DNA of 64,000 nucleotides from Mesobacillus subterraneus (GCF_003937825.1 NZ_RSFW01000013.1:248001-312000); one strand, 5' to 3'. Positions 18,698 through 29,488 are shown, counted from the first letter of the stretch. Notes: a model not told the origin generated them from the sequence alone. Made by a program: numbers and translations.

Positions 18698-19273
18698 TTA
18701 CAGTTCTTCGTCCTCGTCCAGGTCCTCATCTTCAAGCGGCAGTTCTTCGTCGTCCTCTTCGTCCAGAAGCTCCTCGTCTTCATCAAAGTCTTCTGTATCT
18801 TCGAGGTCTTCGTCGAATTCTTCCTCATCATCATCATCATCGTCATCGAGAAGATCATCTTCATCATCGTCTTCCTCGAAGTCATCGATATCATCGTAAT
18901 CCAGATCTTCCTCGTCGATTTCATCGAACTCGTCAAGATCGAGATCATCCTCATCGACCGCTTTCTTCGCCTTCTTCTTCTTAGGCTTGACGGTTGTGAC
19001 ATTGTCTTCCTCGATCTGGTCAACAGGATACCAGACGCGAAGTCCCCAGCGCCCTTCTCCCTGGGACATGAAGCGTCCATCTATGTTTATATCTGTATAA
19101 AACTGAACCATTTTTTCAGTAGCTTCAGCCTCGTCCAATTCCATGACACTCTTGATCTCTGCCATCAGTTCTTGGAAAGTGATCGCCTGCTTCTTCTCTT
19201 TTAAAATTTCATAGGCAACTTCAATCATAGACATCTCTTGAAGCTCTTCTTTTGAGTATTGGTTTACGCTCAA
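18698..19273 (-). CDS. rpoE: DNA-directed RNA polymerase delta subunit
   Basis: Delta raises RNA polymerase specificity and helps release and recycle it. The N-terminal HARE-HTH domain (VNQYSKEELQEMSMIEVAYE to GRFMSQGEGRWGLRVWYPVD) is followed by a Lys-rich bridge (KPKKKKAKKA) and a long, disordered Asp/Glu tail. The tail is encoded by repetitive GAT/GAA/GAC codons and may vary in length between strains. The start is a TTG at 19273, eight bases after AAAGGAAG; a GTG at 19282 abuts that site. Confidence 0.95.
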   Translation of the reverse strand: MSVNQYSKEELQEMSMIEVAYEILKEKKQAITFQELMAEIKSVMELDEAEATEKMVQFYTDINIDGRFMSQGEGRWGLRVWYPVDQIEEDNVTTVKPKKKKAKKAVDEDDLDLDEFDEIDEEDLDYDDIDDFEEDDDEDDLLDDDDDDDEEEFDEDLEDTEDFDEDEELLDEEDDEELPLEDEDLDEDEEL

Positions 19274-19391
19274 CCTTCGCACTTCCTTTCTCTATTCCAG
19301 GCCAATATTGGCCTTGCGTCCGAAAAACAAGGAAAATATCCCAGAATGCATATTCTACATTATAAACAAATTCTAAACCTTTATGCTAGTT

Positions 19392-19607
19392 TTATCTGCC
19401 GTTTTCCCGTCTTTTTTCGCTTCCCTTTCCAGCTTTTCCAGAGCCTGCCCTTTTTCTTTTTGAAAGCTGCAAGTAAGCCAGGGAAAAGAAAACGATGGAA
19501 AGGATGAAAAATGATACCGCCCCAAGCTGACGCTGATACAAATAGTAAAGTGCTGCAGCCGCCATCACAGCTACAGCCGTAAGCAACACCGATCTCAATA
19601 TTTTCAC
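19392..19607 (-). CDS. Small two-helix membrane protein, unknown
   Basis: I do not recognise this 71-residue protein. It has two predicted transmembrane helices (VLLTAVAVMAAAALYYLY and FFILSIVFFSLAYLQL) and a strongly basic cytoplasmic tail (KRKRAGSGKAGKGSEKRREN). It lies alone between rpoE and repeat family A copies. A single gene of this kind could be a local insertion; no function is proposed. Confidence 0.6.
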   Translation of the reverse strand: MKILRSVLLTAVAVMAAAALYYLYQRQLGAVSFFILSIVFFSLAYLQLSKRKRAGSGKAGKGSEKRRENGR

Positions 19608-19740
19608 ATCCTGAAGTAGTTCGTATGTATCAAGTAATAACTCGATTATATAAAAGATTATATGGAAAAAGATATGAAAAAATTAATTTTATGACTGTTT
19701 TCTTCTTCTAGAATGTCTATTTTAGTTCAGGAAGGCTTTT

Positions 19741-19867
19741 ATTTTCGTTCCAGGTGCTTCGCTTTCCGGGGGTGGCCCGGGGAGCCTCCTCGGCGTTGAT
19801 ACCGCCTGCGGGGTCTCCCCTGTCCCATGCTCCCGCAGGAGTCTTCGCACCTTCCACTACAATAAAC
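19741..19867 (+). repeat. Dispersed repeat family A, internally deleted copy A2
   Basis: It keeps both ends (GTTCCAGGTGCTTCGCTTTC and GTCTTCGCACCTTCCACTAC) but lacks the middle third with the GAAAATGC hairpin. The junction CCCGCAGGAGTCTTCGC fits deletion between GGA repeats. It and A3 fill much of the gene-free interval 19608-20271. Confidence 0.85.
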
Positions 19868-20048
19868 AAAGTATAATAACAACAATCACTTTTACAAACC
19901 CCTTTTGAAAAAAACAATAAAAACAAGATGGCTCATAGTTGCCTATAAGCCATCTTGCATCTTGATCCAATTGCAAAGGATTTCGGTGCCACGTTCTACA
20001 TATATACACCATCTCAGTTTTTTTAAACTCTGGATATGCAGACTATTG

Positions 20049-20234
20049 ATTTCCGTTCCAGGCGCTTCGCTTTCCGCGGGCAGTCTGGGAGCCTCTTCGG
20101 CGCTAAACGCGCCTGCGGGTCTTCCATGACTTGCTCTTCCCGCAGGACATTGAGCAGCTTCTTCGAATCCGCCCACGCACTATGGAAATGAGTTAGCACT
20201 TTTGGAGGAGTCTTTGCGCCTTCCACTACAATCG
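20049..20234 (+). repeat. Dispersed repeat family A, full-length copy A3
   Basis: A full copy of about 186 bp: left end, CGCCTGCGGGTCTTCC block, CCCGCAGGACATTGAGCAG block, a degraded hairpin (GGAAATGAGTTAGCACTTTT), and the right end CGCCTTCCACTACAATC. It lies downstream of icmF. Confidence 0.88.
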
Positions 20235-20271
20235 AGAGATTTAAAATAACTATTCCTTAATAATCAACACA

Positions 20272-23200
20272 TTACATATTCCTGCGGAACTGGCCGCCTA
20301 CTTCGTAAAGGGCTCTTGTGATTTGGCCAAGGCTTGCGTATTTTACGGTTTCCATGAGTTCGGCGAAGATGTTACCACCGTTGACTGCTGTTTCTTTCAG
20401 GCGCTTAAGTGCTTCTTCGGATTGATCCTTGTTTTTATCCTTGAATGTTTCAAGGTTGCGGATCTGGGTTTCTTTTTCCTCAGTTGTTGCACGAGCAAGC
20501 TCCATCTTGTCGATTTCCTCTTCGGATGGAGGATTTGGATTCAGGTATGTGTTCACGCCGATGATTGGCAGTTCTCCTGAATGCTTCTTCATTTCATAGT
20601 ACATGGATTCATCCTGGATTTTTCCGCGCTGGTATTGTGTCTCCATTGCACCAAGAACGCCTCCGCGGTCATTGATCCGTTCGAATTCCTGAAGGACTGC
20701 TTCTTCAACAAGATCGGTCAGTTCTTCAATGATGAACGCCCCTTGCAGCGGATTCTCGTTTTTCGTCAATCCATGTTCCTTCGTGATGATCATCTGAATC
20801 GCCATCGCACGGCGTACAGATTCCTCTGTCGGTGTAGTTATTGCCTCGTCATAGGCATTTGTATGAAGCGAGTTGCAGTTATCATGCAGTGCCATCAATG
20901 CCTGAAGTGTCGTACGGATATCATTGAAGTCGATTTCCTGTGCATGCAAGGAACGGCCAGATGTCTGGATATGGTACTTCAGCTTCTGGCTTCGCTCGTT
21001 CGCACCATACTTGTTCTTCATGACTGTCGCCCAAATTCTGCGAGCAACACGGCCGATCACTGAATACTCAGGATCAAGGCCATTTGAGAAGAAGAAGCTC
21101 AGATTCGGTGCAAAGTCATCGATCTTCATGCCTCTGCTCAAATAGTACTCTACATATGTGAAGCCGTTGGAAAGCGTGAACGCCAGCTGGGAAATCGGGT
21201 TCGCGCCTGCTTCTGCGATATGGTAGCCGGAAATCGATACAGAATAGTAGTTTCGCACCTTCTCATCGATAAAATACTGCTGGATGTCGCCCATCATTCG
21301 GAGAGCGAATTCCGTAGAGAAGATACACGTATTTTGTCCCTGGTCCTCTTTTAAAATATCTGCCTGTACAGTTCCGCGGACGGTCTGGAGCGTCATTTCC
21401 TTCACTTGTGCAAACTCTTGATCGTTCAGCTTGCGGCCAAGCTCTTGTTCCTTCTTTTCCACCTGCTGTTCGATTGCCGTGTTCATGAACATGGCCAGGA
21501 TGATTGGCGCCGGACCATTGATGGTCATCGACACAGACGTGGACGGATGGCAAAGGTCAAAACCGGCATACAGCTTTTTCATGTCGTCAAGCGAACAAAC
21601 GCTGACGCCGCTCTCGCCGACCTTGCCATAAATATCCGGACGGTAATCTGGGTCTTCACCATATAAAGTAACCGAATCAAACGCAGTGCTGAGACGCTTC
21701 GCGTTATCATCCTTCGACAAATAGTGGAAACGGCGGTTTGTCCGTTCTGGTGTACCTTCACCTGCAAACTGGCGCTTTGGATCCTCGCCCTCGCGCTTGA
21801 AAGGGAATACTCCCGCTGTATACGGGAAGCTGCCTGGTACATTCTCAAGATAAACCCAGCGCAAAATCTCGCCGTAATCTTTATACTTTGGCAATGCCAC
21901 TTTAGGGATGCTTAAACCCGACAAGCTCTTTGTTCTTAGCTCAGTGACGATCTCCTTGTCGCGGATCTTCGTCACAAATTGGTCGGCACTATACTTTTCC
22001 TTCAATGTTTCCCAGTTTTCAATGATGTTTTTCGATTCAGGTGTCAGTTTCTTCTCGACTTCTTCTTTTAGTACCTGAAGGGAGGAAAGCACTTCGCTGT
22101 TTGTTTCACGTTCTTTTACAGCCTCGATCGTTCCTTCAATCTGGAAAAATCTGCGCGCAAGCTCTGCCTGCTCTGCTGCATGCTTATGGTAGCCGCGAAC
22201 CGTTTCCGAGATTTCACGGAGATAATAACGACGGTCATTCGGGATGATGACATTTTGCTTCTCTACTACTGCATTTGTCGAGAAGGATGTTGTCCAGTCC
22301 GTGCCGGCCTTTTGATTGATTTTGTTGACCAATGCTGCAAACAAAGCGTTCGTACCCGGGTCATTGAACTGGCTGGCAATGGTGCCGTATACAGGCATTT
22401 CATCAAGGTCTTTGTCAAAAAGGACATGACTTCGTTGATACTGCTTCTGTACCTGGCGCTTTGCGTCCTCAGAACCTTTACGCTCGAATTTATTGATGAC
22501 AATCAAGTCAGCGTAATCGATCATATCGATTTTTTCCAGCTGTGAAGGAGCGCCGAATTCGCTCGTCATTATATACATTGAAACATCGCAGACCTCGGTA
22601 ATTCCTGCATCTCCCTGGCCGATTCCGCTCGTTTCGACGATGACCAAATCAAAGCCAGCCGCTTTGACCACATCAATCGCATCTCTGATCGCCAGCGAAA
22701 GCTCCGATTTCGATTTTCTTGTTGCAAGGCTGCGCATGTATACGCGAGGAGAGAAAATCGCGTTCATGCGGATTCTGTCTCCAAGGAGAGCTCCGCCTGT
22801 TTTTTGCTTGGTTGGATCAACTGACAGGATCGCTACCCGTTTTTCAGGAATTTCATTGATGAAGCGTCGGATCAATTCATCCGTCAATGAGCTTTTACCA
22901 GAGCCGCCAGTACCTGTGATTCCGACTACAGGAACTGATTTTGTCATCGTCTTGACTTTTTCCATCAAGGATTCCACAGCAGCTGCTATTTCTTTTTCCG
23001 AACCGACATGCTGCTCGGCAAGCGTGATCAGCTTGGCAACCGCATTCGGGTCACCTGCTTCAAGCTTTTCGATTTCCTCAACACCCTCTGCTGTGACCGT
23101 TGGGAAATCGCATTCCTTGATCATCTGCTCGATCATGCCATTAAGCCCGTATTTCCTGCCGTCTTCCGGCGAAAAAATCCTCGCGATGCCGTATTCATGA

Positions 23201-23538
23201 AGTTCTTTTATTTCCCGAGGAATGATGACGCCTCCGCCTCCGCCGTAAATGCGGATGTGGGAAGATCCTTTCTCCTTCAGAAGGTCATACATATATTTAA
23301 AATACTCGACATGTCCTCCCTGGTAGGAAGAAATCGCAATTCCCTGTGCGTCTTCCTGGATCGCAGCATTTACAACCTCTTCAACAGAACGGTTATGTCC
23401 AAGGTGGATGACCTCAGCCCCTAATGACTGGAGGATCCTGCGCATGATATTGATTGAGGCATCGTGGCCGTCAAACAAGCTTGAAGCTGTCACAAAGCGA
23501 ATATGGTTCTTTGGCTTATACATTTCCGGCATACTCAT
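20272..23538 (-). CDS. icmF: Fused isobutyryl-CoA mutase IcmF
   Basis: IcmF interconverts isobutyryl-CoA and butyryl-CoA using adenosylcobalamin and carries its own G-protein chaperone. The 1088-residue chain has the expected three parts: an N-terminal B12-binding domain (residues about 12-140, [20 protein letters not shown]), a MeaB-like GTPase (about 190-420, P-loop [18 protein letters not shown]), and a C-terminal mutase barrel (about 520-1080). Its ATG overlaps the regulator stop by four bases (ATGA), with AGGAGG inside the upstream gene. It links valine or branched fatty acid breakdown with the beta-oxidation genes upstream. B12 must be imported or made elsewhere. Confidence 0.95.
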   Translation of the reverse strand: MSMPEMYKPKNHIRFVTASSLFDGHDASINIMRRILQSLGAEVIHLGHNRSVEEVVNAAIQEDAQGIAISSYQGGHVEYFKYMYDLLKEKGSSHIRIYGGGGGVIIPREIKELHEYGIARIFSPEDGRKYGLNGMIEQMIKECDFPTVTAEGVEEIEKLEAGDPNAVAKLITLAEQHVGSEKEIAAAVESLMEKVKTMTKSVPVVGITGTGGSGKSSLTDELIRRFINEIPEKRVAILSVDPTKQKTGGALLGDRIRMNAIFSPRVYMRSLATRKSKSELSLAIRDAIDVVKAAGFDLVIVETSGIGQGDAGITEVCDVSMYIMTSEFGAPSQLEKIDMIDYADLIVINKFERKGSEDAKRQVQKQYQRSHVLFDKDLDEMPVYGTIASQFNDPGTNALFAALVNKINQKAGTDWTTSFSTNAVVEKQNVIIPNDRRYYLREISETVRGYHKHAAEQAELARRFFQIEGTIEAVKERETNSEVLSSLQVLKEEVEKKLTPESKNIIENWETLKEKYSADQFVTKIRDKEIVTELRTKSLSGLSIPKVALPKYKDYGEILRWVYLENVPGSFPYTAGVFPFKREGEDPKRQFAGEGTPERTNRRFHYLSKDDNAKRLSTAFDSVTLYGEDPDYRPDIYGKVGESGVSVCSLDDMKKLYAGFDLCHPSTSVSMTINGPAPIILAMFMNTAIEQQVEKKEQELGRKLNDQEFAQVKEMTLQTVRGTVQADILKEDQGQNTCIFSTEFALRMMGDIQQYFIDEKVRNYYSVSISGYHIAEAGANPISQLAFTLSNGFTYVEYYLSRGMKIDDFAPNLSFFFSNGLDPEYSVIGRVARRIWATVMKNKYGANERSQKLKYHIQTSGRSLHAQEIDFNDIRTTLQALMALHDNCNSLHTNAYDEAITTPTEESVRRAMAIQMIITKEHGLTKNENPLQGAFIIEELTDLVEEAVLQEFERINDRGGVLGAMETQYQRGKIQDESMYYEMKKHSGELPIIGVNTYLNPNPPSEEEIDKMELARATTEEKETQIRNLETFKDKNKDQSEEALKRLKETAVNGGNIFAELMETVKYASLGQITRALYEVGGQFRRNM

Positions 23539-24188
23539 TTTGTTCCTCCTGTTCCTAATTTCATTTCCGACCCCTTTATCCCCTTAAAAAGCAGTTCGGT
23601 CTGCAGCTCGGTATACTCTTCGAGCGTATACAGCTTTCTTAGTGCCCAGCGGCGGAATCCCCACATCTGCCCCTGGACGAAAATATCATGGGCGATGATT
23701 TTGACCTGTTTTTCATCCAGGTCCAGCTCGCCATTTTCGACGCAGCGCTGGATGACGTCCTCAAACATCCCCACCATTTCGATTTCCTTTTTCAGCACGT
23801 ATGGAAGGGCGTCCTTTGTCAGCGACTTGACCTCCTGGTACATGACAAGCACTTCGTCCTGGAGGTCATCCATGACCTTGAAATAGTTGGCGATTCCGAC
23901 CTTCAGTCCCTCGAGTGTCCCTTTGTTCGGGTCGAGGTTTTCCTGAAGGCGGTCTCGCACCTCGTCATAAATGCTGTCGCAGACAAGGTAAAGCACATCT
24001 TCCTTCGTACGGATATATTCATAAAGCGTGCCGATGCTAAAGCCTGAAGCCCGGGCAATCTCTCTGGTGGTCGTACGATGGAAGCCCTTCTCTTTGAAGA
24101 GGGTTACGGCCCCTTTGATCATCTGGTCGCGCCTCTTTTTCACAAGTCGCTCATCTTTTACGGACGCCTGCACTTCTCGCTTTTTCAT
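23535..24188 (-). CDS. TetR/AcrR-family regulator
   Basis: A 217-residue TetR-type repressor. The helix-turn-helix lies near residues 40-65 ([20 protein letters not shown]), followed by a helical ligand-binding domain. It is translationally coupled to icmF and lies 28 bases after the acyl-CoA dehydrogenase gene, so it probably senses acyl-CoAs and regulates this operon. Its relation to B. subtilis FadR is uncertain, because fadR normally lies elsewhere. Candidate operators are at 29401 and 31826. Confidence 0.88.
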   Translation of the reverse strand: MKKREVQASVKDERLVKKRRDQMIKGAVTLFKEKGFHRTTTREIARASGFSIGTLYEYIRTKEDVLYLVCDSIYDEVRDRLQENLDPNKGTLEGLKVGIANYFKVMDDLQDEVLVMYQEVKSLTKDALPYVLKKEIEMVGMFEDVIQRCVENGELDLDEKQVKIIAHDIFVQGQMWGFRRWALRKLYTLEEYTELQTELLFKGIKGSEMKLGTGGTK

Positions 24189-24216
24189 CTCTCTTCTACC
24201 CGCCTTGTCCTACGCC

Positions 24217-25356
24217 TTATTTCGTCAGCATCCTGGAGATGACGAGACGCTGGATTTCCTGAGTACCTTCGTAAATCTGCGTGATTTTTGCATCGCGCAT
24301 GAAGCGCTCAACCGGATAGTCCTTCGTGTAGCCGTAGCCGCCGAATACCTGAACAGCTTCCGTTGTCACCTTCATTGCCGTATCGCCGGCAAATAACTTG
24401 GACATCGCGGATTCCTTGCCGTAAGGAAGTCCCTCAGACTCGAGCCATGCAGCCTGGTAGGTTAATAGTCTTGAAGCTTCGACGGAAGTAGCCATGTCAG
24501 CCAGCTTGAAGCCGATGCCCTGGTTAGCCGCAATCGGCTTGCCGAATTGCTGGCGCTCTTTCGCATAACCAACAGCCGCATCCAGCGCACCCTGGGCAAT
24601 ACCGACAGCCTGGGCAGCGATTCCGTTACGGCCGCCATCAAGCGTCATCATCGCGATCTTGAAGCCTTCGCCAACTTCACCAAGGATGTTTTCCTTTGGA
24701 ACGCGGCAGTCTTCAAAAATGATTTCCGTTGTAGGAGATGAACGGATGCCGAGTTTCTTCTCCTTCTTGCCGACGGAGAATCCAGGGAAGTCGTTTTCCA
24801 CGATAAAAGCTGTGGTTCCTTTATGCTTGCTAGACGGATCAGTCAGCGCGAACACAACATAGATATCAGCCACGCCGCCGTTTGTGATGAAAATCTTGGA
24901 ACCATTCAATACATAGTGGTCGCCGTCTTCTTTCGCAGTCGTTCTCATCGCACCTGCATCAGAACCACTGCCAGGCTCAGTCAAGCCATAAGCGCCAATG
25001 CTCTTTCCTTCAGCCATTGGCCTTAAGTATTTTTGCTTCTGCTCTTCGCTGCCAAACTTGTAAATCGGCCAGCCGGCAAGTGAAGTATGAGCGGAAAGCA
25101 TGACACCCGTGGATGCGCAGACGCGGGAAAGCTCTTCAACGGCGATGCAGTAAGCAAGATAGTCACTGCCAATTCCGCCGTATTCTTCCGGCCATGGAAT
25201 TCCTGTCAGGCCAAGCTCTGCCATCTTGTCAAAAATCTCACGGTCAAAGCGTTCCTCTTCGTCACGCTCAGCAGCTGTCGGAGCCACTTCGTTCTTTGCA
25301 AAATCACGGACCATTTTTCGGATCATTTCATGCTCTTCGGATAATCGGAAATTCAT
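24217..25356 (-). CDS. acdA: Acyl-CoA dehydrogenase (AcdA type)
   Basis: This FAD enzyme carries out the first beta-oxidation step. The 379-residue protein has the usual three domains: N-terminal helical ([20 protein letters not shown]), middle beta ([24 protein letters not shown]), and C-terminal helical with the catalytic base Glu expected in [16 protein letters not shown]. It lies downstream of a paralog, a repeat A copy intervening. Chain-length preference cannot be read from the sequence. Confidence 0.93.
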   Translation of the reverse strand: MNFRLSEEHEMIRKMVRDFAKNEVAPTAAERDEEERFDREIFDKMAELGLTGIPWPEEYGGIGSDYLAYCIAVEELSRVCASTGVMLSAHTSLAGWPIYKFGSEEQKQKYLRPMAEGKSIGAYGLTEPGSGSDAGAMRTTAKEDGDHYVLNGSKIFITNGGVADIYVVFALTDPSSKHKGTTAFIVENDFPGFSVGKKEKKLGIRSSPTTEIIFEDCRVPKENILGEVGEGFKIAMMTLDGGRNGIAAQAVGIAQGALDAAVGYAKERQQFGKPIAANQGIGFKLADMATSVEASRLLTYQAAWLESEGLPYGKESAMSKLFAGDTAMKVTTEAVQVFGGYGYTKDYPVERFMRDAKITQIYEGTQEIQRLVISRMLTK

Positions 25357-25446
25357 TTTTCATTCCTCCGTTACTTGTCGTTTTAAATTGATATTCTTTT
25401 GTCTAAGGCTGCGTTCATATTGTTGTTGCTATTAGAGTAATTGTGA

Positions 25447-25635
25447 CTTCCACTCCAGGATGCTCGCTTTCCGCGGGGCGGGCGGTGAGCCTCCTCTGCG
25501 CTGCTAGCGCCTGTGGGGTCTCACCTGTCCCGCTGATCCCGCAGGACATTGAATTGGCTTCATCGAAACTGCCCACGCACGATGAAAATGCGTTAGCATT
25601 TTCGGAGGAGTCTCGCATCTTCCGTTCCAGTCAAC
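25447..25635 (+). repeat. Dispersed repeat family A, full-length copy A4
   Basis: About 189 bp with the perfect hairpin GAAAATGC-GTTA-GCATTTTC. It interrupts the gap between the two acyl-CoA dehydrogenase genes (25357-25788). The rest of that gap shows nothing I can name. Confidence 0.88.
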
Positions 25636-25788
25636 TTATGCCAAAACATTGTTAAAAATCAGTTTTAAAAACCTCAATATTCTAATAAACACCTTAAATA
25701 TTTAGGCTTTATACTAGCTTTAAAAACCGATTGGAGCCCTTATCATCCGATCTTCCTATTTTCGACCGCCAACCTAATGTTGAGGGCT

Positions 25789-26919
25789 TCACAACTGCTT
25801 GCTAATAACAATCTTCTGGATTTCGCTGGTGCCTTCGTAGATTTCGGTTACTTTGGCGTCGCGGAAGTAGCGTTCTACCGGGTATTCTTTCGTGTAGCCG
25901 TAGCCGCCGAATACCTGGATGGCTTCTGTGGTGACTTCTACTGCTGTTCTAGAGGTGAAAAGCTTAGCCATTGAGGCTTCGATTCCGCATTTTTGGCCTT
26001 CTGACCTTAGCTGGGCTGCTCGATAAATTAATAGCTTCGCAGCTTCGACGGACGTTGCCATGTCGGCCAGTTTGAATCCGACACCTTGCTGGGCAGCAAT
26101 TGGTTTGCCGAATTGGACTCTTTCTTTTGCGTAGCCAGTTGCGGCCTCTAAGGCTGCTTCTGCAATGCCGAGTGCCTGTGCGGCAATGCCGATGCGGCCA
26201 GAGTCGAGGTTGCTCATTGCAATCTTGAAGCCATCCCCTTCGTTTCCAAGCAGGTTTTCTTCCGGAACCTTCATATCTTCGAATGTAAGCTGCACCGTAC
26301 GTGAGCCGTAAAGCCCCATCTTGTGTTCATCTTTTCCGACGATGAATCCAGGAGTATCTTTTTCGACGATAAAGGCGGATACACCTTTCGGACCTGCTTC
26401 CGGATTAGTGGAGGCAAACACGATATACACATCCGCTTCGCCGCCATTCGTAATGAACACCTTGGACCCGTTCAGGACATAATGGCCATCCTTTTTGACA
26501 GCACGTGTTTTCAGGCTGGCTGCGTCAGAGCCTGCGCTCGGCTCCGTAAGGCAGAATGCCCCGAGGTATTCACCTGATGCCAGCTTCGGAACGTATTTTT
26601 GTTTCTGTTCTTCAGTACCAAAATATAAGATTGGATTGGTGCCGACTGATGTATGGACCGACAAAATGACCCCGACAGTGGCGCTGACCTTAGAGATTTC
26701 ATGTATGGCGATAATGTAGGAGATGAAGTCCATTTCCGATCCGCCATACTCTTCAGGAACTGGGATTCCCATCAGGCCGAGCTCGCCCATCTTCTTTAAA
26801 ATCTCCCTCGGGAACTCGCCCTCTTCCATTTTTTCAACAAACGGAGCGATTTCGGTTTGCGCGAAATCACGCACCATTTTACGCATCATTTCCTGCTCTT
26901 CTGTAAATCTGAGATTCAT
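25789..26919 (-). CDS. mmgC: Acyl-CoA dehydrogenase (butyryl-CoA dehydrogenase/MmgC type)
   Basis: A 376-residue acyl-CoA dehydrogenase, close to short-chain members. It shows FCLTEPSAGSDAASLKT, KVFITNGG and EIYEGTSEIQKIVIS with the likely catalytic Glu. The start at 26919 (MNLRFTEEQEMM) follows GGGAGGG; an upstream in-frame ATG at 27033 would run back through the stop of hbd. Together with hbd and the thiolase it resembles the mother-cell mmg operon or butanoate-type oxidation genes. Confidence 0.92.
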   Translation of the reverse strand: MNLRFTEEQEMMRKMVRDFAQTEIAPFVEKMEEGEFPREILKKMGELGLMGIPVPEEYGGSEMDFISYIIAIHEISKVSATVGVILSVHTSVGTNPILYFGTEEQKQKYVPKLASGEYLGAFCLTEPSAGSDAASLKTRAVKKDGHYVLNGSKVFITNGGEADVYIVFASTNPEAGPKGVSAFIVEKDTPGFIVGKDEHKMGLYGSRTVQLTFEDMKVPEENLLGNEGDGFKIAMSNLDSGRIGIAAQALGIAEAALEAATGYAKERVQFGKPIAAQQGVGFKLADMATSVEAAKLLIYRAAQLRSEGQKCGIEASMAKLFTSRTAVEVTTEAIQVFGGYGYTKEYPVERYFRDAKVTEIYEGTSEIQKIVISKQL

Positions 26920-26974
26920 TGATAACCCTCCCATGTCCAGACCGGTTATGTATGGACAGAATGTTCCACGGATT

Positions 26975-27826
26975 TTATTCGTATGTGTAGAAGCCGCGGC
27001 CAGATTTTTTGCCAAGCCAGCCTGCTTTGACATACTTTCTTAACAGCGGGCATGGGCGGTACTTATCATCGCCGAAGCCCTCGTGAAGCGTCTCCATGAT
27101 ATAAAGGCAAGTATCCAGCCCAATGAAGTCAGCAAGTGTCAGTGGCCCCATCGGGTGGTTCATGCCAAGCTTCATGACTTCGTCAATCGCTTCTTTCGTC
27201 GCGACTCCCTCGTACAATGTGTAGATCGCTTCGTTGATCATCGGCATCAGGATGCGGTTGGAGACGAAACCTGGGAAATCGTTCACCTCAACCGGTACTT
27301 TGTTCAATGTCTTCGTGATGTCTTCGATTGTCTGATACACTTCATCGGCCGTCGCAAGGCCGCGAATGATTTCAACCAGCTTCATCACTGGAACCGGATT
27401 CATGAAGTGCATGCCGATGACTTTCTCCGGACGTTTTGTCGCTGCTGCAATTTCAGTGATTGGCAATGAGGATGTGTTGGAAGCAAGGATGGCATGTGCC
27501 GGTGCGATTTCATCGAGCTGGGCGAAGATTTTTGCTTTAATGTCCATGTTCTCAACCGCTGCTTCAATTACCAGATCCACATTCTTAGCATCATGCAGAT
27601 CGGATGAAGACGTGATCCTTCCCACCACTTCATCAAGCTGCTCAGCTGTCATCCTGCCTTTGTCTACCTGGCGGTTAAGGTTTTTCTTGATTCCAGCCAA
27701 ACCGCGTTCAACGAATTCAGGCTTCAGATCATTCAAAAACACATTGTATCCAGCATGCGCACACACTTGGGCTATACCTGAGCCCATTTGTCCAGCGCCA
27801 ATAACCATAATTGTTTTCACACTCAT
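26975..27826 (-). CDS. mmgB: 3-hydroxybutyryl-CoA dehydrogenase
   Basis: An NAD-dependent 3-hydroxyacyl-CoA dehydrogenase of 283 residues. The Rossmann motif is GAGQMGSGIAQVCAHAGY at the N-terminus. The catalytic His lies in GMHFMNPVPVMKLVEIIRG, and the dimer domain includes VNDFPGFVSNRILMPMINEA. It lies between the thiolase and acyl-CoA dehydrogenase genes, so three beta-oxidation steps are encoded in a row. Confidence 0.94.
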   Translation of the reverse strand: MSVKTIMVIGAGQMGSGIAQVCAHAGYNVFLNDLKPEFVERGLAGIKKNLNRQVDKGRMTAEQLDEVVGRITSSSDLHDAKNVDLVIEAAVENMDIKAKIFAQLDEIAPAHAILASNTSSLPITEIAAATKRPEKVIGMHFMNPVPVMKLVEIIRGLATADEVYQTIEDITKTLNKVPVEVNDFPGFVSNRILMPMINEAIYTLYEGVATKEAIDEVMKLGMNHPMGPLTLADFIGLDTCLYIMETLHEGFGDDKYRPCPLLRKYVKAGWLGKKSGRGFYTYE

Positions 27827-27843
27827 TCTTTCTCCTCCTATTT

Positions 27844-28083
27844 GAAAAGCGCAAGCGCCTTGGTTAGCCCCGACAAGCGCTGGAGGGCCGACCAGTGAAG
27901 TCGTTTTTTGACTTCATTGGGCAGACCGAAATCGAAATGTATAGCCGACTGCCCAGAAACGCAGAAACTGGAGACTCCGACAAAGAAGCGCTTTTTGCTT
28001 CTGCCGGCGGAGTTGAAGTTTCGGAGTTTCCAGGAGGCGAAACTAGACAAGCGACTCGAGGGGCTAGGCGTTGGAGCTAGACA
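27844..28083 (+). repeat. Dispersed repeat family B, copy B2 with internal insertion
   Basis: It has the family B ends (AAAAGCGCAAGCGCC, CTAGGCGTTGGAGCTAGACA) but about 120 extra bases inserted at GACCGAA/GCGACTCG. The insert has its own inverted repeat, CTGGAGACTCCGA against TCGGAGTTTCCAG. It fills most of the gap between hbd and the thiolase. Confidence 0.85.
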
Positions 28084-28152
28084 CTAATCTTAGTTATTAA
28101 AAAACTTCTCAGGTGGAGGGCAGTTCCTTACACTCCCCTTTGAATTCAGTTT

Positions 28153-29340
28153 TTACTGTTTAGGTACCTCAATCATCACTGCATCCCCCTGGCCTCCGCC
28201 TGAACAAATAGCCGCAATGCCGACCCCGCCGCCGCGGCGCTTCAATTCGTGCATCAAAGTCAGGATGATGCGCGCTCCGCTCGCTCCGATTGGATGGCCG
28301 AGGGCAACCGCACCGCCATTCACGTTGATCTTTTCCGGATCAAGGTTTGCAATGCGGCCGCTTGTCAACGCTACTGCCGCAAAAGCTTCGTTGATTTCAA
28401 AAAGATCGATCTCTTCAAGTGACTTGCCTGTCTTCTTCAACAGTTCGTTGATGACAATTCCTGGAGTTTTCGGGAAATCCTTCGCTTCTGTGGCGATCGC
28501 CGCATGGGCAAGGATGACAGCCTGCGGCTTCCTGCCTTCACGTTGTGCTCGCTCTTCGCTCATCAAGACGAGGGCAGCCGCACCGTCATTGACACCTGGT
28601 GCGTTTCCGGCAGTGATCGTGCCATCTGAATTGAACACAGGACCGAGCTTCGCCAGCTTTTCAAGCGAGGTATCCTTTCTTGGTGCTTCATCATGCTCAA
28701 CAAGGATTGGTTCTCCCTTGCGCTGCGGTACCTCAACCGGAACGATTTCCTCAGCAAGCTTCCCGGATTCAATGGCTTCAATCGCTTTCTGGTGGCTGCG
28801 GTAAGACCACTCGTCTTGTTCTTCGCGGCTGATTTCGAATTCCTTCGCCACTTCATTTCCATAAGTGCCCATGTGAACTCCCTTAAAGCTGCAAGTGAGT
28901 CCGTCGTGAATCATCAAATCCTTCACCTGGCCATCGCCCATCCTGAAACCCCAGCGTGCTTTTGGCAATATATATGGTGCGTTGCTCATGGACTCCATAC
29001 CGCCCGCTACAATGACTTCTTCTTCTCCTGCGCGGATCATCAGGTCTCCAAGTGTCAGGCTGCGCATGCCGGATGCACAAACTTTGTTGATGGTTTCTGT
29101 TTTCACTTCCCACGGGATTCCTGCTGCCCTTGCTGCCTGGCGTGAAGGAAGCTGCCCCTGGCCTCCCTGCAGGACGGTGCCGAGGATGACTTCGCCGACT
29201 TCTTCCGGTTTAACTTCTGCACGAGCTAGTGCTTCTTTAATCGCGATTCCGCCAAGCTGGCTTGCCGTGAAGCTGCTGAGCGCTCCTCCCATCTTGCCGA
29301 TTGGTGTTCTTGCCCCTGCTAAAATGACTGTCTTTCCCAT
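28153..29340 (-). CDS. mmgA: Acetyl-CoA C-acetyltransferase (thiolase)
   Basis: A 395-residue thiolase. The nucleophilic Cys is in NKVCASGMRSLTLGDLM, the His in NVNGGAVALGHPIGASGAR, and the second Cys in AAICSGGGQGDAVMIE. It can cleave acetoacetyl-CoA or join two acetyl-CoA. The ATG at 29340 is eight bases after AAGGGAG; the one at 29346 is too close. It is the first gene of the operon, behind a cre-like site and a FadR-like operator. Confidence 0.94.
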   Translation of the reverse strand: MGKTVILAGARTPIGKMGGALSSFTASQLGGIAIKEALARAEVKPEEVGEVILGTVLQGGQGQLPSRQAARAAGIPWEVKTETINKVCASGMRSLTLGDLMIRAGEEEVIVAGGMESMSNAPYILPKARWGFRMGDGQVKDLMIHDGLTCSFKGVHMGTYGNEVAKEFEISREEQDEWSYRSHQKAIEAIESGKLAEEIVPVEVPQRKGEPILVEHDEAPRKDTSLEKLAKLGPVFNSDGTITAGNAPGVNDGAAALVLMSEERAQREGRKPQAVILAHAAIATEAKDFPKTPGIVINELLKKTGKSLEEIDLFEINEAFAAVALTSGRIANLDPEKINVNGGAVALGHPIGASGARIILTLMHELKRRGGGVGIAAICSGGGQGDAVMIEVPKQ

Positions 29341-29400
29341 TGCCATCTCTCCCTTGTAATCTATTAATTTTCATAATGGAATTGCTTCCAGCTGTTTGAG

Positions 29401-29418
29401 TGACTGAACGCTCGCTCG
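29401..29418 (+). promoter_or_regulatory. FadR-like operator upstream of the thiolase operon
   Basis: TGACTGAACGCTCGCTCG matches 14 of 18 bases with the operator in the fadF promoter (read on the minus strand). It lies in the thiolase leader. Binding by FadR or the local TetR protein is inferred. Confidence 0.5.
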
Positions 29419-29488
29419 AAACTGGTCCAAAAAAATATACCTGGTGCGTTTTCATGAGGGTGGATCGTGGTGTGTGACTGAAGTTTAA

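Noticed and set aside
18633-18899. Plus-strand Ser-rich frame opposite rpoE
   Set aside because: It is the reverse complement of the Asp/Glu-rich tail of the delta subunit.
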